A stretch of 49,318 nt of DNA from Gnetum montanum (GCA_015680685.1 MNCI01005370.1:2184-51501); one strand, 5' to 3'. Counted from the stretch's first letter, positions 1 through 10,570 are shown. The notes: generated by a model not told the origin, from the sequence alone. Translations and numbers: made by a program.

Positions 1-34
<34 letters not shown>
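1..34. repeat. Poly-G run of 34 bases at window edge
   Basis: Thirty-four uninterrupted G residues open the window. Directly after it comes leader sequence of element A. G-rich stretches occur naturally in the equivalent leader of element C (near 37400-37440 and 37740-37760), so a real G run that stopped an assembly is possible. A sequencing artefact at a contig end is equally possible. Confidence 0.9.
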
Positions 35-35
<1 letters not shown>

Positions 36-858
36 AGCTAACTTTCAAAAATTTCATAATTCTCAGATGGGCTACACCACGAACTTTAAAAGCTAAAAAA
101 GATTGAAATTAGTAGCAATATAGAAAAGGAGAAAGAGTTCAATGTTGACTTTGGGGTTGCAAATTTCATAGCAACTACTATGAAAAATAAACACCCAACC
201 ACTTTCAAGTTCCATGCTACAGTTTTTGTCACAAGGGGGAATGGGAGGCATTAATTTTTTAGGAGTTTTGGTTGCAAAAATATGGAAAAACACTTTCAAT
301 TTGCAATGTTGACTTTGGGAAAAGTTGGTGTTAAACCTCTTCCATGCTAGGCTTTCAAACTACTTCTACACTGGGTATGGTAGGGGGGAAAAGAAAGGGG
401 GATGAGATAATGGGAATCTTACCCCTTCTATTTCAATGTTGATAAGGGGAAAGGCTAAGAAAAATCAAAGTGGAAAGTTGGTATTTTCTTCTATGAACTT
501 GGTTTTGGCAGGTTGCAAATTTTTTGAACTTGGAAAAATGGGGGAAACCTAAATTCTATAAGTTTGGTAATTTTCAAAAGGGTTGCACCACCAACTTTGA
601 AAATTAGAAAAATTGGCAGAAAAAGGAAAAAAAAGGAGGAAAAGGTTTCAACACTAGCTTTGGTGCTAAAAAATTCACAGCAGTTACTGTGAAAAGCCAC
701 CACCCAACCACCTACAACTTCAATGTTGTAGTTTTGGTCATAAGGGAAAAGGGGTAGTGTTGATCTTTCATTGTCTTGGCTACAAAAATGTAAATTTATT
801 GCTAGGAGACAATGTTGGTAATATTACTAATAGATTTTTGCATGGAAATTGGGTAGAG
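35..858 (-). mobile_element. Untranslated leader of element A, about 515-bp tandem repeat
   Basis: Minus-strand region between the PBS of element A (859-876) and the left edge. It matches the leader of element C at 37300-38366. Both contain phrases about a latticed G-rich stretch followed by GAGAT(G)AT, and a CCAACCACCTACAACTTC block. The block around 76 (accacgaactttaaaag) recurs near 590 (accaccaactttgaaaa), which gives a tandem period near 515 bp with about 1.6 copies visible. Short ORFs here on either strand have no recognisable domain. The gag of this element would lie to the left of the window. Confidence 0.6.
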
Positions 859-876
859 GCCCTTCTTCTAGTGCTA
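859..876 (-). other. Primer binding site of element A
   Basis: Read on the minus strand this is TAGCACTAGAAGAAGGGC, starting 8 nt inside the LTR. The same TGG(C/T)(G/A)CTAGAAGGAGGGC-like block sits just inside the 5' LTRs of C, D and E. Position and conservation identify it as a tRNA-primed site. I could not name the tRNA. The first base triplet is TAG instead of TGG, a typical decay change. Confidence 0.65.
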
Positions 877-884
877 AGAAAAAT

Positions 885-2359
885 TGTTATGATTGAAAAA
901 TTTGATCACTAGAAAAAATCAGAGATCTAATGCATAGTAGTTCCTCAACACATGAATCCTCAGGGTCTCTAAAAAAAATGGAATTTGGGACACCCTAATC
1001 AGTTTTTTAGATCAACCAGGGACTGACAAAATGTAAAGTGAATAAATTGTGAAAATACAGTGAAAAAATTATAGATATAATAAAAAGAAAAACCAAAGGC
1101 ATATTTCATAGAAAATGAAACTTTAAAAAGTTATTAAAACAATAAAGAATGGGTTTCAAAAATGTGTAAAAAAATGCTTGTGAAAGCAAAAGGGGCAGTT
1201 TGCTAGTGTAAGAGTTCAAAGCCCATTGAAGCCAATGTAATTTGGTTCATGATTTGGGTACTAAGCTACTCTTGATGCTCTAAAACCTCCTCTATTATAA
1301 TCTCAAATTTGCAGGTTGGCTATGGTGGGAGTTGAGAAGTGTGAAAAATCTAAGTTGCCCAAGTGCCTTATGTTGGGAGTTGGAAATCCTAGGAGTATAG
1401 CATGGGGCTTGAAGGTTCACAAATCTCAAAGGGGGATTGTAAAGTCACAGGGTCATAAAGTTTCTCCTTGGGTTCAAGAGAAAAAAAGTGTGAAAACTTA
1501 TAAGAACTCCTGAGTGCTTGAAAATGCCTAGCTATAGAACTTTAAAATTGTTGAAAAGTTTAAAGTGATCAACTTGTAAATGGTGTTTGAGGCTATTTTT
1601 TATAAGTTTTGGACCATGAATGGGGCTGTAAAATGGCTACCAAATTGCTACAAAATTTCTACCTCGTTTAGGTGAGATGGGTGCCAAAATTTGGGGAGGG
1701 GGGAGGGAGGGGTTACTATACAGAGTAATTACTTCCCTCCATGGTCATTCTCTTTACTATAAATAATAATCAAGGCATACCTTCCACATTGGAGATGAAT
1801 CTTCTAGGCTAATCTCTCCACCATGTTCGCTGAAGTTGCTGATCAATGTTGAAGTCCATGAAGTGATGAATTTTGGCTTTTGTGGCTTCTACATAGGGGG
1901 CATGTAATTTCCATGTTGGGGAAAAAATTCTGTGCTAAGAGGGGAAGGTTTTCAAGATGAGCATGTAGTCCCTGCACTAGGGGAGAAGGTTTCCAAGCTG
2001 AGGGGAAACTCCCCACCTCTCCATGTTGGGGGTAGGTGAGATCTACCCCCTGCAAGTGTTTTCAGCGTAGAAAAAATATATAGCTTCCATAAAACCCATT
2101 CAATTGCCGTTTTTGACATTCCAAAGAGTATGTTTAACCCTCCCAAGCCCAAATATAGATACTAGGTAACATTTTTCACTTAGGGAATGAGGCTTTGACC
2201 ATTTATGAAGCATTTTTCAACCCCAAAAGTATAGAGTATGTAAAATTACACACTGGGTTATAATTTTTACATTTACAATGAAGTTTTACCTTGGGTTTCA
2301 TGGGGTGAAAGATACATGATGAAAATTAGCTATAACATGCAAATTTTTATGGTGTTTCA
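885..2359 (-). mobile_element. 5' LTR of element A (Tat-like gypsy)
   Basis: About 1.48 kb, homologous along its length to the LTRs at 9136-10552 and 38393-39928. Shared blocks include the CCCATTGAAG...GCTACTCTTGATGCT segment and the CTTTTGTGGCTTC segment. The terminal GGTGTTTCA on the plus strand is the LTR start TGAAACACC in element orientation. The low end (885, tgttatgattg) is set by alignment to the other LTRs and by the 8-nt spacer to the PBS. Because the PBS is on the low side, this is a 5' LTR and its element runs leftwards out of the window. The flank at 2360 shows no good polypurine tract. Confidence 0.75.
1598..1604 (-). promoter_or_regulatory. TATA box of LTR A
   Basis: The minus strand reads TTATAAAAAATAG here, at the same place in the LTR as TATAAAA in the LTRs at 9779-9785 and 39146-39152. 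Transcription would start about 25-35 bp lower in coordinate, defining the U3/R border. Conservation across three LTR copies supports a real RNA polymerase II promoter element. Confidence 0.55.
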
Positions 2360-2514
2360 AACCTCACTCCTAATAAAACTTAGAAAACTATAAAAAAAAA
2401 TTCTTATACAAACTATTCCGTATGTGCAGAGAGAATAGTTAAGGTAACACATGTAGGGATCCTTATGTTGTTAATCCTCTCATATGTAATTTTAGTGGTG
2501 ATAAAAGCTCTTCT

Positions 2515-2940
2515 TTATTCCTCTTGCCTAGTTGAAGCCTTAACTTGGTCTACTTCATCCTTATCTTCAACAACTATCTTTGTCTCTTCCTCATCCAACT
2601 CTTTGGCTATTACTACTTTTTTAGGTTCTTCCCAACTAGTTGCTTCTGTGGTTTGAGACATGAAAGCCTCTCCCCAAGAATCATCTTGATTGGACCCTCG
2701 GTATTTATCCTCAGTGGTGAATTGGTGAAAGATACCCTAAACATTGGAATGGATGGAGCATCCACCAGTGAGAAAACTAAATTCATTCAAAAGCCAAAGT
2801 AAGAAAGGACTTTCACTAGATGCTCCATAGGTTGTTGCCTTACAATAGGCTCTCATAACATGCTTTGGGTAGCATTTTGTAACATATCAGATAAAAGGCC
2901 TTCTTGTTGCCATCTTCTTAATAACCATCTTTCTACGTCA
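2515..2940 (-). pseudogene. Degenerate coding remnant, unknown product
   Basis: On the minus strand, open stretches in two frames follow a TATA-like box. One begins with an ATG near 2930. A downstream stretch of about 74 codons (about 2515-2736) ends in an acidic, Glu/Lys/Val-rich tail (residues such as ELDEEETKIVVEDKDE). Stops at sites such as F-stop-MN suggest decayed Trp codons. No known domain is recognised. It lies between integrase of element E and LTR A, so it may be an accessory ORF of E, part of another inserted element, or captured plant sequence. On the plus strand the overlapping ORFs are Ser/Leu/Phe-rich mirror images and are not credible genes. Confidence 0.3.
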
Positions 2941-3017
2941 CACTTAAACACTTAACTTGCTTTTCTCACTCAAGCGTTGAATTGAGAGATGTGGAATTTT
3001 CAAGTAATTCACATCTC

Positions 3018-3025
3018 TTTATATA
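3018..3025 (-). promoter_or_regulatory. TATA-like promoter box
   Basis: The minus strand reads CACTATATAAAGAGATG. TATATAAA lies about 90 bp upstream of an ATG near 2930 that opens the degenerate coding remnant. Just downstream, GAGATGTG and CCACATCTC form a short inverted repeat. It could be the promoter of a decayed LTR or of a captured gene. The surrounding 3030-3460 is AT-rich with nothing else recognisable. Confidence 0.35.
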
Positions 3026-3469
3026 GTGTAACATAAATTTAAAATTCTCACTAATTCCAACAACCAACTTCTCCACTTAGCCAAAACTTATTTAATTTCC
3101 ATCATAATATGATTGGCTAATTCAAATTCCACTATTTAGTTGCTAAAATTAATTTACCACTATGTGGTTATCTAAACCATCATTCCCACTTAACTCACAT
3201 CATAAGTAATGATTAGTTGAGATAATGCAAATTCAACATTTTAACTAATACTTTAGATTTAATATTTAAACTAATACTCTAATGTATACCTATTTTATTA
3301 TATCATATATACATTCCTAGTCATATGTGTAGGATACACATACAAATATTATGATTAGATATTATAGAAGTATGTATATATATTATAACTAAGTATTTAT
3401 TAAATCTTATATATAAAATTTTTTACTTACTACTATATATAATTAATATTATTTTAGTTATTATGCATG

Positions 3470-3510
3470 TATATATATATATACTATATACACACACACA
3501 CACACACACA
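3470..3510. repeat. Microsatellite (TA)n then (CA)10
   Basis: An alternating TA tract with small interruptions runs into about ten CA units ending at 3510. On the minus strand it follows the integrase end of element E and a weak purine-rich stretch (AAGTGGGATAG), so it may mark the start of a lost 3' LTR. That reading is uncertain. Confidence 0.85.
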
Positions 3511-3569
3511 TTATAGAAAAACTCCAATTCTATCCCACTTAATGTGGACAACTTGTATGTATCTTCTAA

Positions 3570-4420
3570 TAAGTGTTTCTTGATCTAAAATGGACTAGTC
3601 CATATTGCAGAAAATTTATTCAACTTCTTCATATTCCATAATAATACCAGATCACCAATTTTATAAGGTCTTTTCAAGGCCATTCTATCAAACCATCTTT
3701 TAACTTGAGAATAATTCTTCAATAAATTATCTTTAGGTCTATCCATTTCAGCTTTTCTTTTGATGAGCAAGGTCATGAAACTTCTATCTTTATTGGTTTT
3801 CTTGCTATACTTTTGTACAAAATCAAAGGCTGAACTTAAACCATAGACTAAGTTAGAAGATGCCATTCCAATGGCCTTCTTAAATCTAATATGATCAATC
3901 CATAGTGCAAATTATAAGTAATTGATCCAATTTCTTGGATTTCCTTCCATTGAATTTTTAATGTATGAAACAAGCCTTTTATTTGTAGATTTAGCTAAGG
4001 CATTTTCTTGAGGATAATAATTTGAAGAAGAAAATAGAAAGATAAATTTCTCTAATGCCCATGTTATAAATTCTTTAGGTTAAAAAGTATATCCATTATT
4101 GGATACCAATACTTTAGGTAGATCAAAACAACTTAGAATTTATTTTTCTAAAAATTTAATTATGTCTTATGTTGAACTTTTTCTTAGAGCTTTTTCTTTA
4201 GATCATTTAGTATAATAGTAAATTTTTGTGAGAATAAACTTATGCCAACTCTTGAAGGAGTAATTGTGCCAATAAAATATAATCCCCATTGTTGAAATGG
4301 TCTATCTACAATTATCAATTTTAGGGATGCTTTAGCATTTTTGATTTTGGCCCATGAACTTAACATTTGTAACATCTTTGAATCCTTAAACTAATATCTT
4401 GGTACATACTAGGCTAGTAA
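3570..4420 (-). pseudogene. Element E integrase remnant
   Basis: Decayed Ty3/gypsy integrase. The N-terminal part of the catalytic core is at 4184-4375, with the motif VDRPFQQWGL followed by FIG, the usual approach to the first catalytic Asp. Here the expected LDFIG reads LYFIG, so the Asp is lost. The C-terminal domain is at 3585-3866: FVYG-like LVYGL, then FDRMALKRPYKIGDLVLLW, the conserved GDLVL strand. The region between (3867-4183) has stops and frameshifts. It would have joined cDNA to the chromosome. It follows the second RNase H of element E and is the last domain before its 3' end. Confidence 0.8.
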
Positions 4421-4499
4421 AAATCATAGTAGAGTATAATTTGCATAGTAGACTTAAGACACTCATAAAACAAATTAAAATGATCATGAAATTATTCTA

Positions 4500-5290
4500 A
4501 GATAGAATTGATTTGATCATTGTGAACACATTCCAACAAAACCCCTCTAAAATCCTTTCTATATAAGATTCTATCCTTAACCACAAACTTATTTTCCTTT
4601 TTGAAGAAAGCTCTTTTTTGACTTACAATTAAATTTTTTGAAACTTTTCTAATGTTAAGAAATTCTAAGATTTCATCATAACAGTTTCTTTCATGAGTCT
4701 TAAGCATACATACTTCATCTTTTCTAGCCATTAACTTGGCTAATCCCATTTCTTTAATCATTTTGCATATCCCAAATGAAAATATCAAACATTGAAGGTT
4801 TATAAGCCATCTCCCTCTTTTTAATCCAATTTCATTTTGAGCTAATAATTGTTTAACCATAGTCTTTATTAGCATAATGTGAACTAATGAGCTTTCCAAG
4901 TAAAATTTGAAGTGCCCAAGTGCTTTAATGATTGCAAATGCCTATTATTCTAAGTCTGAATAAATTAATTATGAACCTTTCAACTGATACCCAAAAAATC
5001 CAATTGGTTCATCTTAAACTTCATATTTTTGAGTTAAAATAGTAGCAACTAAATTTTTGAAGGAAAAGCATATAACCAAAAATATCACTTCAATTTTGGT
5101 TTTACAAGGTATGGAGCTTCTTAAATAGATTTTTTAATTTTTGCTAAAGCTTTCTCTTATTCTAGTGTTTTCCTTACTAGAATATCTTTCTTGAACATAT
5201 GCATCAAAGGTTTAGTAATTTAGTGAATTCAGGGATAAATTTTTTAATGAAATTTATCTTTCCAAAGAAAGATCTAAGAGACTTTTTACT
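4500..5290 (-). pseudogene. Element E RT thumb/connection and RNase H remnant
   Basis: Downstream of the RT palm, a stretch near 5210-5290 encodes SLRSFFGKINFIKKFIPEF, the gypsy SFLG.NFYRRFI.F connection motif. Next is the start of the classical RNase H (EAPYLVKP.., about 5090-5180), heavily broken by stops. The segment 4492-4899 holds the C-terminal part: GLKRGRWLINLQ, then KMIKEMGLAKLMARKD, matching the KxxKGQGLAxLMAxS end of this RNase H family. The domain would have degraded RNA in RNA/DNA hybrids during cDNA synthesis. Confidence 0.7.
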
Positions 5291-5339
5291 TGTACTACTT
5301 GAAATTGAGTGTTATCTATAACAATTCCTTCTTGATAGA

Positions 5340-6060
5340 TTACACAGCCTAGTAGACTTCTAGGTTTAACCCTGGAGTACATTTCTTAGGATTTAATGAA
5401 ATACCATACTCATGACATCTATCAAAAACATGTTGAAGATGACCAATATGATCTTCCTTTCTTTTCGAAAAGATGGTGATATAATTCACAACAAACTCAC
5501 TTATTAAACCTTTAAAGGCTAAATCCATTACTCTTTGAAAAGTAGCTTCAGCATTTAACAATCCAAATGGCATCTTTGGTAGGTGAAAGTTCACCACTTG
5601 GTGATAAATGCTATCTTATATCCATCACTCTTATCTACCATAATATGATTATAGCCTGAAAAATCACCTAGGAAAGAATATATTTGAAAACCTAAAACTT
5701 TAATCAACATTTCATCAATTATAGGAAGTTGGTATTTATCTTGTTTAGAGGCTTCATTCAAATTTTTGAAATCTACATAAAGCCTAATATCACCATTTTG
5801 TCCTTTTGAAATAAGATTAGCAAGCGATGTTGAATATTAGACTAGATATATAATTTGGTCTTGTAATAACTTCTTGATCTTGGCTTCCATGATTGATTTG
5901 AATGATGGGTTAAATTTCCTTGTTTTTTCTTAACTTTCTTACAACCATTTAAGAAAGGAATTTTATGTTTCAACACATCTACTCTAAATGCTTTAAGATC
6001 ATCATAAGACCAAGCAAAATTTTCCAAATTATTTTTCAAGAGTAATAATAAATTTTTCTT
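5340..6060 (-). pseudogene. Element E reverse transcriptase, catalytic motif deleted
   Basis: Ty3/gypsy RT split over frames. The linker FAWSYDDLKAFRVDVLKHKIP precedes it in an ORF at 5842-6210. Finger and palm motifs follow in another frame: RKFNPSF, LYVDFKNLNEAS (the VDYRxLN motif), and FLGDFSGYNHIMV (the DGxSGYxQ motif, Asp present). The ORF at 5349-5597 gives MPFGLLNAEATFQRVMD, then VVNYITIFSKRKEDH, GISLNPKKC. In relatives the last stretch reads YLDDLTVFSK. The two catalytic aspartates are missing, so this RT could not work. It lies between an RNase H (6410-6790) and a second RNase H. Confidence 0.85.
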
Positions 6061-6409
6061 GAAAGCTAAACTATCTTCCTTCATGACATTTAATATCTTT
6101 GGTACCTTAGTAGATCTAAAATTCACTACTTCATGAGCTTGATCATCTAGACTTTGTATATCTTTTCTAGTAAGCAAAATTTTGCTAAATTCACATTTGT
6201 AATAAATCACCTTTTTGGGAATGAAATTTTTTTGATATCTTGAGCCTATTTTAGATATAATTTGACTTTTAAATTTCTACTTATTTCTTAAGAATCTAAG
6301 TAATTAATCACTGGCTTCAAATACTTGTAAATGCTTTATCTTATTTGGTACTAATGGTTGATGTTCATTCTCAATCATTGGTCCTTCGTACTTTTTTGTC
6401 TTTTCCACG

Positions 6410-6790
6410 TCTAATGTTGATACTACCTTTGCTAAATCATCTGCTATATAATTATCTTCTCTACCAGTCTATTCTATTTTATAGTAATGAAATTGATCTT
6501 GCATTCTTCATATAAGTTTTTTTATAGGATTGCAAGAATGAGCTTTTTACTACACAATTACCTTTAATTTATTTACAAACTAATCTTGAGTCTCCTTTTA
6601 TGTTGATTACGTTAATTTTTTTCCAATGTTGTTTTAATTCTAATACTCAAAGATTCATATTAAGCCTTGTTTTCAGTACAAGAGAAGGATAGATGAATTT
6701 CCTTTAAAGTCATTGGGAAATCATCTTTTACTAGAATTACTCCAACTCCTTCACCTTTGGATTTACAGAACCATCAAAGTATAATTCTCA
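6410..6790 (-). pseudogene. Element E additional RNase H upstream of RT
   Basis: Minus-strand RNase H fold with a frameshift and stops. It reads LYFDGSVNPK, then (after a +1 shift) GEGVGVILVKDD, LSFSCTENKA-stop-YESL, INIKGDSRLV, and WTGREDNYIADDLAKV. These are the four RNase H blocks: catalytic Asp in FDGS, Glu in AEYExL (here mutated to a stop), Asp in GDS, Asp in AD.LA. The C.ENKAEY and GDSxLV patterns match the additional (archaeal-like) RNase H of plant gypsy elements. It lies between protease and RT, whereas in element C and most Tat elements the additional RNase H follows the first one. I recall plant gypsy polyproteins with this order, so it is probably a known sublineage. Confidence 0.75.
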
Positions 6791-6799
6791 TTTGCAATA

Positions 6800-7390
6800 A
6801 TTTTGAGATTCCTATTTTTTAGAGTTATAAACTTCTTGAAGTGTGAAAATTTTGGATTCAAAAGCTCTTGTTTTAAAGACTTTATTCTTCCCATTCAAAG
6901 TTACATTTTCATTCATTAAAGGTTCACTATATATGTGTATTTGATTCAACTTCCATTTCCAAGGTAGCCACATGTGTGAATAATCTTTTGATATATAACC
7001 AAAGAAATTCTTACTCCAACTTCTACTCAACAAAAGACTATGTGAATCTGGTATATTCGCTACTTGAATAGTTACTCTACTTTTTATATTGGGCTCAAAA
7101 GCAATTACTAATAAAACATTAGATAGCTAACCCACAATCTTCACTCTACTCTTGTCCACTTGAACCATCTTTTTATTGGATTGTTTAGGAATCAAACCAA
7201 ATTTTTTGCATATAGACAATGACATGATAGTAGAGGTATCTCTAGAATCAACCAAATAGTTGTGAAGATATTTATCCTTTAACACCATTGTCAAAAGAAA
7301 AGGATGAGCTTCTTTATTGAGAGTGCAATCATAGCTAGTTTTTGTTGTCTTATCAATGTTAGATACATAGCTTAACTCTGAGTCCCCAAT
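6800..7390 (-). pseudogene. Element E aspartic protease remnant
   Basis: Near 7235-7262 the minus strand encodes YLVDSRDTSTIMSLSICKKFG. This is the retropepsin active site (D-S/T-G) with Gly changed to Arg, so it is inactive. The ORF at 6812-7033 holds LLSRSWSKNFFGY-like text followed by SHMWLPWKWKLNQIHIY, the conserved C-terminal LLxRDW..GY..TD.SHLWLP block of this plant family. The protease would have matured the polyprotein. It lies between gag and the upstream RNase H. An in-frame stop after VKIVG is another likely Trp-to-stop change. Confidence 0.75.
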
Positions 7391-7559
7391 TCTCCTTTTA
7401 CCTTTAATAAGTTCTAAAGCCTTTCTTTGCTAATCTCCTATCTATAACAACTAATAAATACTAATATTGTCCTTGACATGTTTGAGATCCTCAATTAGAT
7501 TATACTCTCCATCTCCATAGAAGCCTAGTTTCTTCATCCATTTATTAAAAGTTTGATTT

Positions 7560-8700
7560 TGAGTACTTTGCTCTACTCGATCTTGTTTACTTTTATTTTT
7601 CTCTTTTCTACTTGGCTCAAAAATATTCCTCTTAGTAGATGAATTAGAAATAATGTTTGAAGGCCTAGAAGTAGTTAAATTTTCCTTTGATCATAGATTA
7701 TATGTATTTTCCCCATTGTTATTACATGCTTTATTTGATGATATATCTTCCTCAGAACTTGATAGGGAAGAGGTATCACTAGATCCATTGTTAGAAGATT
7801 TTCTTGCATAATGAACACTAGATAGCTCATTATATGATTCAATATCAAGGAAGTTGGACATAGAAAGATGACTTTCATCATCATCATCTACTAATTTAGT
7901 ATCTTGATGCTTATGTTTTCTATTTTCCTTTTCTTTCTTGATTTTATCTTTTGCCAAATCATTTTCTAGTTTCACTAATTTTTTAGACAATTCTCTCATT
8001 AATCCTTTTTAGATTCTTTGCTTTCTAAATCTTGCTCTATTTTAATATGAGATAGTCTTGGTAATACTTTATGTTGAGCAAAGTCTTGTACAAGAATCAT
8101 CATTTTCTCTTCTCTTTTTAATTTGCAATAATCTCCTCATGATTCAACTATTTTTCTAACTATATCTTCACTAAAGTAGTCATTTAGTGTTAGCAAGTTT
8201 GAAGTTCTTCTCAACCAAATTGAAATATTGGGATTCATAGCCTTAAGATAAATATCTCTAAGCACTTTGTCTAATGATCTATATTGCCTTTGAAAAAGCA
8301 CATGAATGCGTTGAAATTTAATATTGAAATCTCTAATAGACTCTTTAATTCCTTACTTAGCTTGTACTAGCCCATGGTATAGTTGTTGTTGATGTAATTG
8401 ATTTCCAAACTAGGCTAAGAAAAGACTTCATATCATTCTAACTTGTGATACTATTACTTGGCAAGTTTGAATATCAAATTTGAGTCATATCCTTTAGATT
8501 TTCTACAAACAACCTACAAGCTTAGTCTTGATGTTGAATATTCACATGAGCTAAAGCTAACTCAACTAAGTGAATGTATTCTTTAGTCAAGTAACCTTTC
8601 TAGGAATAAAAGGCTTAGGAAAATATTTGTAAACTACATTAGGAATATTTTTGTAGTTTTGAAATCCTAATGGTATAACTCTTTGCCAAGGATTTGCCAT
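7560..8700 (-). pseudogene. Element E gag remnant
   Basis: An ATG at 8698-8700 opens MANPWQRVIPLGFQNYKNIP, followed by KYFPKPFIPRKVT and a stop. Further down in the same region come FLA-stop-FGNQLHQ, KESIRDFNIKFQRIH, and LRDIYLKAMNPNISIW, the helical retrotransposon gag pattern with Trp codons turned into TAG. The open stretch 7691-7999 (102 codons) is the hydrophilic C-terminal part: MRELSKKLVKLENDLAKDKI is coiled-coil-like, then DDDDES and a Ser-rich tract. It starts about 330 bp from the PBS at 9031. It would form the capsid-like particle. No CCHC zinc knuckle was found. Confidence 0.7.
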
Positions 8701-9030
8701 GATATTAGAATTTCTTTTGATTGTTGAACTCTTATACTTCTTTGTCTTCTCTTATAGACTAATAAACCAAACAAAAGGGGTAATCTTCTGATCCTTCTAG
8801 TCTTTACTCCACTACTTGTTCCAAACTCAGAACCTTCTTCTATTCTTTTTCTAATGAGTAATTAGTATTATAATCAAGAATTTATTTAGAAATCTTGAAA
8901 TCTTCCAAACTATTAGTCTATTTGATCATTAACTCAAAATAATAGCTACTTTTCTTCCAAGCCCTGCTAGCAACAAAAGGTTCTATTATTGCACTAGGAC
9001 TATCAAGCTTATGAACTCAAGTGAAAAATT

Positions 9031-9048
9031 GCCCTCTTTCTAGCACCA
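9031..9048 (-). other. Primer binding site of element E
   Basis: The minus strand reads TGGTGCTAGAAAGAGGGC, the best-preserved version of the block found at 859-876, 25366-25382 and 38367-38384. It starts with TGG, as expected for pairing to a tRNA CCA end. It lies 10 nt inside the LTR end at 9059 and upstream of the gag ATG at 8700, so it belongs to E and not to the LTR at 9136. Confidence 0.65.
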
Positions 9049-9058
9049 AAAGAATTAA

Positions 9059-9130
9059 TGATGATTGTTTGGGACTACCAATGTTTGTGTCCTCTAGTCT
9101 CATGACCAAGGTCATGGGAAATAGGGTTTA
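9059..9130 (-). mobile_element. 5' LTR of element E, 3' end piece, interrupted by element C
   Basis: Between the E PBS and the target duplication of C lie about 72 bp unrelated to LTR B. They start TGATGATTG on the plus strand, that is ...CAATCATCA in element orientation, a normal LTR end. They contain a 7-bp inverted repeat, CATGACC-AA-GGTCATG. The simplest reading is that C inserted into the E LTR here and that the remainder lies beyond 39934. The size of the E LTR and its upper edge are not resolved. Confidence 0.5.
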
Positions 9131-9135
9131 GGTAC
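9131..9135. repeat. Left target-site duplication of element C (GGTAC)
   Basis: GGTAC directly precedes the LTR at 9136. The matching site after the LTR at 39928 is GGCGC (39929-39933). The two differ only where CG became TA, that is C to T on both strands of a methylated CpG. A 5-bp duplication is standard for Ty3/gypsy integrase. Confidence 0.6.
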
Positions 9136-10552
9136 TATTGTAATTGAAAACCTTGGTTGCTGAAAAAAGCAAGGATCCTTGGTGCAATAGTTTTTCAACC
9201 TCGAATCCCTAGGTCCTCCATAAGAAAAATGGGATTTGAGGTGCCCTAGATGGTTTGGTAGATCAACCAAGGACTTATGAAATGCAAAACGTGGGAATAC
9301 AAACGGATCTGAATAATGCAAAGAAAATAAATTTATTTTTGAACATAAAAGTTATAGATTTATTGAGAAAGAATAAAGATTAAGTTAGAGAAAAGTGTAT
9401 AAATGGTGCCTGGATGAGTAGAAAAGGGGTTCATTATGCAAGTGTTTAAAGCCCATTGAAGTTGATGTGATCTACTCCACGATATGGGTGCTAAGCCACT
9501 CTTGATGCTACTCCACATTGGGGTTTGGAAATCCTAGAAGTGCAATGTTGACATCCGAAATGCATAAATCTTAAGGCTACAATGCCTCCACACTAGGGTT
9601 CAAGAAAATGCAAGTATGGAAGCTTGCAAGAGCTCTTAAGTGCTTGAGAATGCCCCAAGTGTGGAATTATGAAAAATGTTATGTGTATACAAAAAATTGC
9701 TTGATAATACTGAACTTGCTTAAAATTTTTGAACCTTGAGAGAAATTACTCCACCTATAAATGGTGTTGGAGGTTGGCTTTTATAGGATCTTTGGGGCAT
9801 GAGTGGGGCTATAAATATGCTATGATTTAACTATAAAAATGACTACAAATTTATTGCCAAATTTAGCTGAGATGGGTGCCCAAATTTCGGGGGTTACCAT
9901 ACATAGTAAGTGCTCCCCCATGGACATTTCATCTACTATAAATAGTAATTGAGGTACACCTTCCATGCTGTAGATGAATCTTCTATGTTGAGCTCTCTAC
10001 CATGCTTGCTGAAGTGGTTGGTCAATGTTGAAGTGCATGAAGTAATGAATTTTTGCTTTTGTGGCTTCCACACCAGGGAATGTAATTTTTCACACTAGGG
10101 ATGAAGATGCCATGCTAGGGAAAAACTTCCACACTAAGGAGGAAGGTTTCGTAGGTTGTGCATGTGGTATTCACATTGAAAGGGAAAATTTTCCAAAACC
10201 CCCATACTTCCACATTGGGGGTAGGCGAGATCTACCCCCCTTGCATGTGTTTACAAAGAATAAAATGTATACCCCTCATAAAACCCATTAAATTGCTTGT
10301 TTTTGGCATTCTAGAAGGCATTTTTGATTGCCCAAAGCCCAAATATAGACACTAGATGACTTTTTTCATTTGGGGAATGAGGCATTGATCACTTATGAGG
10401 CATTTTTTCAACTTCAAAAGTATAAAGTATGTGAAATTTCCCACTTCAAATTAAAATTTTCACATTAACAATGAATTTTTGCCTTGGGTTTCATTAGGTG
10501 AAAGGTACATGATGAAGATTGGCTATAACATGCAATTTTTTGTGGTGTTTCA
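9136..10552 (-). mobile_element. 3' LTR of element C
   Basis: About 1.42 kb, homologous to LTR C (38393-39928) and LTR A. It ends GTGGTGTTTCA on the plus strand (TGAAACACC in element orientation). The sequence above it (10553-10570) is a strong polypurine tract, and INT, RNase H and RT of element C lie further up, so this is the 3' LTR. The low edge is set by alignment of tattgtaattgaaaacc with tattgcaactaaaaacc at 38393. A TATA box (TATAAAA, minus) is at 9779-9785. Internal ORFs at 10061-10355 have no domain and are not genes. Confidence 0.8.
9779..9785 (-). promoter_or_regulatory. TATA box of LTR B
   Basis: The minus strand reads CCTATAAAAGCC, aligned with TTATAAAAGCC of LTR C. In a 3' LTR this would be a silent copy of the promoter or could drive transcription into element E. 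Confidence 0.6.
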
Positions 10553-10570
10553 ATGGCCCCTCTTTATTAG
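10553..10570 (-). other. Polypurine tract of element C
   Basis: In element orientation AATAAAGAGGGGCCAT abuts the LTR start TGAAACACC. The corresponding position of element D (17510-17527) reads AATAAGAAGGGCCAA. Position and purine bias mark the plus-strand primer. About 60 bp above, TCAA(C/T)AA(G/A)GAA...AAAACACCAT is also shared by C and D, so the 3' ends of the two families are related. Confidence 0.75.

Noticed and set aside
93-703. Minus ORFs of 68 and 70 codons at the left edge as genes.
   Set aside because: They are Phe-rich translations of the tandemly repeated leader of element A and resemble each other only through the repeat.
2360-3510. 3' LTR of element E.
   Set aside because: A TATA box is present, but no similarity to 39934-41450 or 9059-9130 could be seen, so it cannot be paired as an LTR.
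877-10552. Tandem elements sharing LTRs (A and B each having a PBS below and a polypurine tract above).
   Set aside because: The PBS below B belongs to element E, about 90 bp away and outside the GGTAC target duplication, and the flank above A is not a convincing polypurine tract. Nested insertion explains all edges.
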